Positions 61,732 to 64,000 of a stretch of 64,000 bases of DNA are shown here, piece by piece. The stretch is from Streptomyces niveus. Its GTDB lineage: Bacteria > Actinomycetota > Actinomycetes > Streptomycetales > Streptomycetaceae. A program made the translations under genes and the position numbers. Under the pieces are notes generated by a model. It worked only from the letters and a program-made list of their open reading frames with translations, was not told the DNA's origin and did not search any database. Numbering within the stretch: position 1 is the first letter of the stretch; each line of letters opens with the position of its first letter. The DNA lies in contig NZ_CP018047.1 in the NCBI RefSeq assembly GCF_002009175.1, positions 5,270,001 through 5,334,000 on the forward strand, written 5' to 3'.

Positions 61732-63048
61732 TTAGCGCAGTCGCAGTGACTCGGCCAGCGGGACCCTGGAGCCGCTGCGCAGCACGCTGTTGGCGTACAT
61801 CCGCCCGGCGATACGGGTCAGCCCCACCAGTGCGGCCACCGCCAGCACCAGTGACACGGCCACCTGCCACACCGGGGCGATGCCCAGCAGCATGCGAGCC
61901 GGCATCAGGATCGGGCTGAGCGGCGGTACGAGCGACAGCCACTCGATCACCGGGTCGTGGGCGTTCTTGCTCAGCAGCGCTATGCCCAGCACGAACGGTG
62001 TGGTGATGAGCACCATCACCGGCTGCACCACCGCCTGGAGGTCCTCCTGCCGCGAGACGCGCGCCGCGGCGGCGGCCAGCATGGCGGCGAAGAGAAAGAA
62101 GCCGAGCAGGAACCAGACGCCCATCGTCACAAGCGTCCCGCCCACGGCGGTCGGCAGCGAGATCGCCCCGGTGCCCTCGGCGAGCACCACCGCGGCCCCG
62201 CCGAGCAGGATGAGCTGGGTCACGCCGACCACGGCCACCCCGATCAGCTTCCCCGCGAGGAGCTGCCAGGGCCGGATGCTGGAGAGCAGCAGCTCCACCA
62301 CGCGGCTGGTCTTCTCCTCCACCACGCCCTGGGCCAGCATGATCCCGTAGATGATGAAGAAGAAGTACAGGAGTCCGGTGGAGGAGAGGATCAGCGCGAA
62401 CTGCTCGGCCGCGCTGTTACCCGGCGGCTCCAGCGCCTTGACGACGGTGGTCGACGACGCCACGCGCTGCGCGAACTCCACCGGGTCCACGCCCTCGCGC
62501 TCCAGCTCCCGTGTGGTGCGCTCCTCGGCCACCGCGGCGTTCACGAGGGCGAGCAGGTCGTCGTCCGTCTCGCGTTCGACGGACATCAGGAGGTTGTCGT
62601 CGTCGCCGCTGATGACGGCGGTGACGTCCCCGTCGCGCAGCAGCCGCTCGGAGTCGTCGCCGTCCACGGTGACGAACTCGAAGTCGAGATCGGTCACCTG
62701 GTCGGCCAGGACGGTGAGTACCGGGCGCAGTTCGGCGGTGTCCCGGTCGATACCGACCTTGGTCGGGCCTTCCTTGGAGAAGAGGATGATCAGGGTGTAG
62801 ACGCCGAGCGCGAGCACCAGTCCCAGCGTGCTCAGCACGAAGGACTTCGTCCGCAGCCTGGTGTTGATCTCGCGCCTGGCGACCAGGCCGACCGCGCGGC
62901 GCGCGGACAGGGCGCCCGGATCGGGGGAGGGGCCGTCGCCGGGGGACGGCGCGCCGTCCCGTACCGCCGTGTCGGTGCCCGAGCCTGTGTTCCGGGTCCC
63001 GTCCGCGTCCGCGTCGGCGTCCGCGTCCGCCTGTGCCGCTGTACTCAT
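61732..63048 (-). CDS. ABC-2 type exporter permease (NatB-like)
   Basis: 438 residues from ATG 63048, overlapping the ATPase stop (ATGA). An N-terminal Asp/Ala repeat tail (residues 7-15, encoded by hexanucleotide repeats), then a first membrane helix (FVLSTLGLVLALGVYTLIILF), a large extracytoplasmic domain of about 150 residues, and a C-terminal block of five helices containing GVVEEKTSRVVELLLSSIRPWQLLAGK, the ABC-2 signature. Such pairs export sodium, antibiotics or peptides. Confidence 0.93.
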   Translation of the reverse strand: MSTAAQADADADADADGTRNTGSGTDTAVRDGAPSPGDGPSPDPGALSARRAVGLVARREINTRLRTKSFVLSTLGLVLALGVYTLIILFSKEGPTKVGIDRDTAELRPVLTVLADQVTDLDFEFVTVDGDDSERLLRDGDVTAVISGDDDNLLMSVERETDDDLLALVNAAVAEERTTRELEREGVDPVEFAQRVASSTTVVKALEPPGNSAAEQFALILSSTGLLYFFFIIYGIMLAQGVVEEKTSRVVELLLSSIRPWQLLAGKLIGVAVVGVTQLILLGGAAVVLAEGTGAISLPTAVGGTLVTMGVWFLLGFFLFAAMLAAAAARVSRQEDLQAVVQPVMVLITTPFVLGIALLSKNAHDPVIEWLSLVPPLSPILMPARMLLGIAPVWQVAVSLVLAVAALVGLTRIAGRMYANSVLRSGSRVPLAESLRLR

Positions 63049-64000
63049 CGTCCGCCGCCCTTGGTCTCGGTGTCCGTCGCGCCGGTGGCGCCCGCCGCCG
63101 CTGAGGCTCCCGCCGTGGCGCCAGCCGTAGCCTCCGCGTCGTCTCTGGTCACCAGATCGCGGTACAGCTCGGTCAGTGGCGGTTGTTCGGATACGAAGGT
63201 GGACACCGGCCCCGTGGCCAGCGCCGCGTGCAGCACCTGCTGGTCGTCGGCGCCCTTCGCCAGCCGGAGCCGGGTGCGGGTGCCCTCGCGGCTCACGACC
63301 TCCACGCCGGCCAGTCCCGCCGTCCAGCCCTCGCCCGCGCCGGGCGCGTCGACCAGCAGCCGGCGCTCGGCGCTCTCGCTCAGCTCCTGGACGGTGCCGC
63401 AGGCGATGAGCCGTCCGGCGCCGACGATGCCGACGCGGTGGCAGACCCGTTCCACGAGGGCGAGTTGGTGGCTGGAGAAGATGACCGGCACGCCTTCGGC
63501 GGCCCGCTCCGCGAGCACGTCGCGCATCACGTCCACGGCCACCGGGTCGAGGCCGGAGAACGGTTCGTCCAGCACCAGCGCCTTCGGCTCGTGCACCAGG
63601 GCGGCGGCGAGCTGGACGCGCTGCTGATTGCCGAGGCTGAGGTTCTGCACCTCCTCGGAGGCGTACGACGAGACCTCCAGCCGCTCGATCCACCGGCCCG
63701 CCGCCTTGCGCGCTGCGGCGCTCGACATGCCGTGCAACTCGGCCAGATATCTGAGGTGTTCGCCGACCTTCATCCGCGGATACAGGCCGCGCTCCTCCGG
63801 CATGTATCCGAACTGCCTGCGTGCCGCGAAGTCGACGGGACGGCCGCGCCAGCGGACTTCCCCGGCGTCCGGTGTGAGGACTCCGAGGATGATCCGCATC
63901 GTGGTGGTCTTGCCCGCCCCGTTGCTTCCCACGAAACCGAACAGCTCACCGGCGCGGATGTCGAAGGTCATGTCGTCGACCGCTCGGCGCTTGCCGTAGC
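63045..64000 (-). CDS. ABC transporter ATP-binding protein (5'-truncated)
   Basis: Reading continues past 64000 (YGKRRAVDDMTFDIRAGELF), so the true start is outside. Walker A GSNGAGKTTT, Q-loop FGYMPEERGLYPRM, signature LSLGNQQRVQLA, Walker B ALVLDEPFSGLDP, H-loop FSSHQLALVE. DUF4162-type C-terminal region and an Ala/Gly/Thr-rich tail. It drives the ABC-2 permease encoded next. Confidence 0.95.
   Translation of the reverse strand, partial: YGKRRAVDDMTFDIRAGELFGFVGSNGAGKTTTMRIILGVLTPDAGEVRWRGRPVDFAARRQFGYMPEERGLYPRMKVGEHLRYLAELHGMSSAAARKAAGRWIERLEVSSYASEEVQNLSLGNQQRVQLAAALVHEPKALVLDEPFSGLDPVAVDVMRDVLAERAAEGVPVIFSSHQLALVERVCHRVGIVGAGRLIACGTVQELSESAERRLLVDAPGAGEGWTAGLAGVEVVSREGTRTRLRLAKGADDQQVLHAALATGPVSTFVSEQPPLTELYRDLVTRDDAEATAGATAGASAAAGATGATDTETKGGGR

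Overview
This is a high-GC, densely packed actinomycete chromosome segment. Codons have strongly G/C-biased third positions, GTG starts are common, 4-base ATGA/GTGA overlaps are frequent, and the adpA gene carries its diagnostic in-frame TTA codon. All of this points to a Streptomyces core chromosome. From memory, the gene order runs backwards through the S. coelicolor block from about SCO2817 to SCO2750. That comparison is recollection, not a search.

Layout. 0-9.5 kb: start of a PAS signalling protein, a secreted M6 protease, tRNA-Lys, two small conserved proteins, a three-gene overlapping operon (Fe-S RecB/Cas4-like nuclease, unknown 561-aa protein, SF1 helicase) that looks like a split Dna2-type machine, a PAP2 membrane protein and a histidine phosphatase. 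9.5-15.6 kb: a TPR regulator, a spermidine-synthase-like protein, and a two-component system next to a membrane-anchored protein. 15.8-22.7 kb: a cellobiose-type ABC importer with a GH1 beta-glucosidase under a perfect CebR-type palindrome, tRNA-His, oligoribonuclease, and adpA with its TTA codon. 23-29.7 kb: universal stress protein, glmS, a DUF4429/SHOCT protein and a GH20 hexosaminidase behind a DasR-like site. 29.7-33.4 kb: ferrioxamine uptake genes (desF- and desE-like) under an iron box, without the desABCD biosynthetic genes expected beside them.

33.4-44.5 kb: leucine/branched-chain and fatty acyl catabolism (acyl-CoA dehydrogenase, HMG-CoA lyase, biotin carboxylase and carboxyltransferase subunits, TetR regulator with two palindromic operators, thioesterase II, LCAD-like dehydrogenase). 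44.6-50.5 kb: PucR regulator, Na+/solute symporter, ureohydrolase and a ThDP enzyme, probably one catabolic module for a guanidino compound. 50.7-56.9 kb: a fused double ABC exporter, a kinase-fold protein lacking catalytic residues, and an F420-type LLM oxidoreductase.

56.9-61.5 kb is the most novel part. It holds a leaderless Xre regulator plus membrane protein pair, three tandem nearly identical 60-residue peptides with conserved leaders and Ser/Thr/Cys-rich C-termini, and a divergent pair of M16 peptidases, one with the HxxEH zinc site and one without it. The head of the first peptidase uses codons unlike its neighbours. I read this as a RiPP-type precursor array with a heterodimeric leader peptidase whose modification enzyme is not recognisable in the window. 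61.5-64 kb: a 26-residue membrane peptide, a G-run tract, and an ABC-2 exporter (permease plus 5'-truncated ATPase).

Three convergent gene junctions carry paired copies of one dispersed repeat, one of them next to a large 90-bp-arm inverted repeat.
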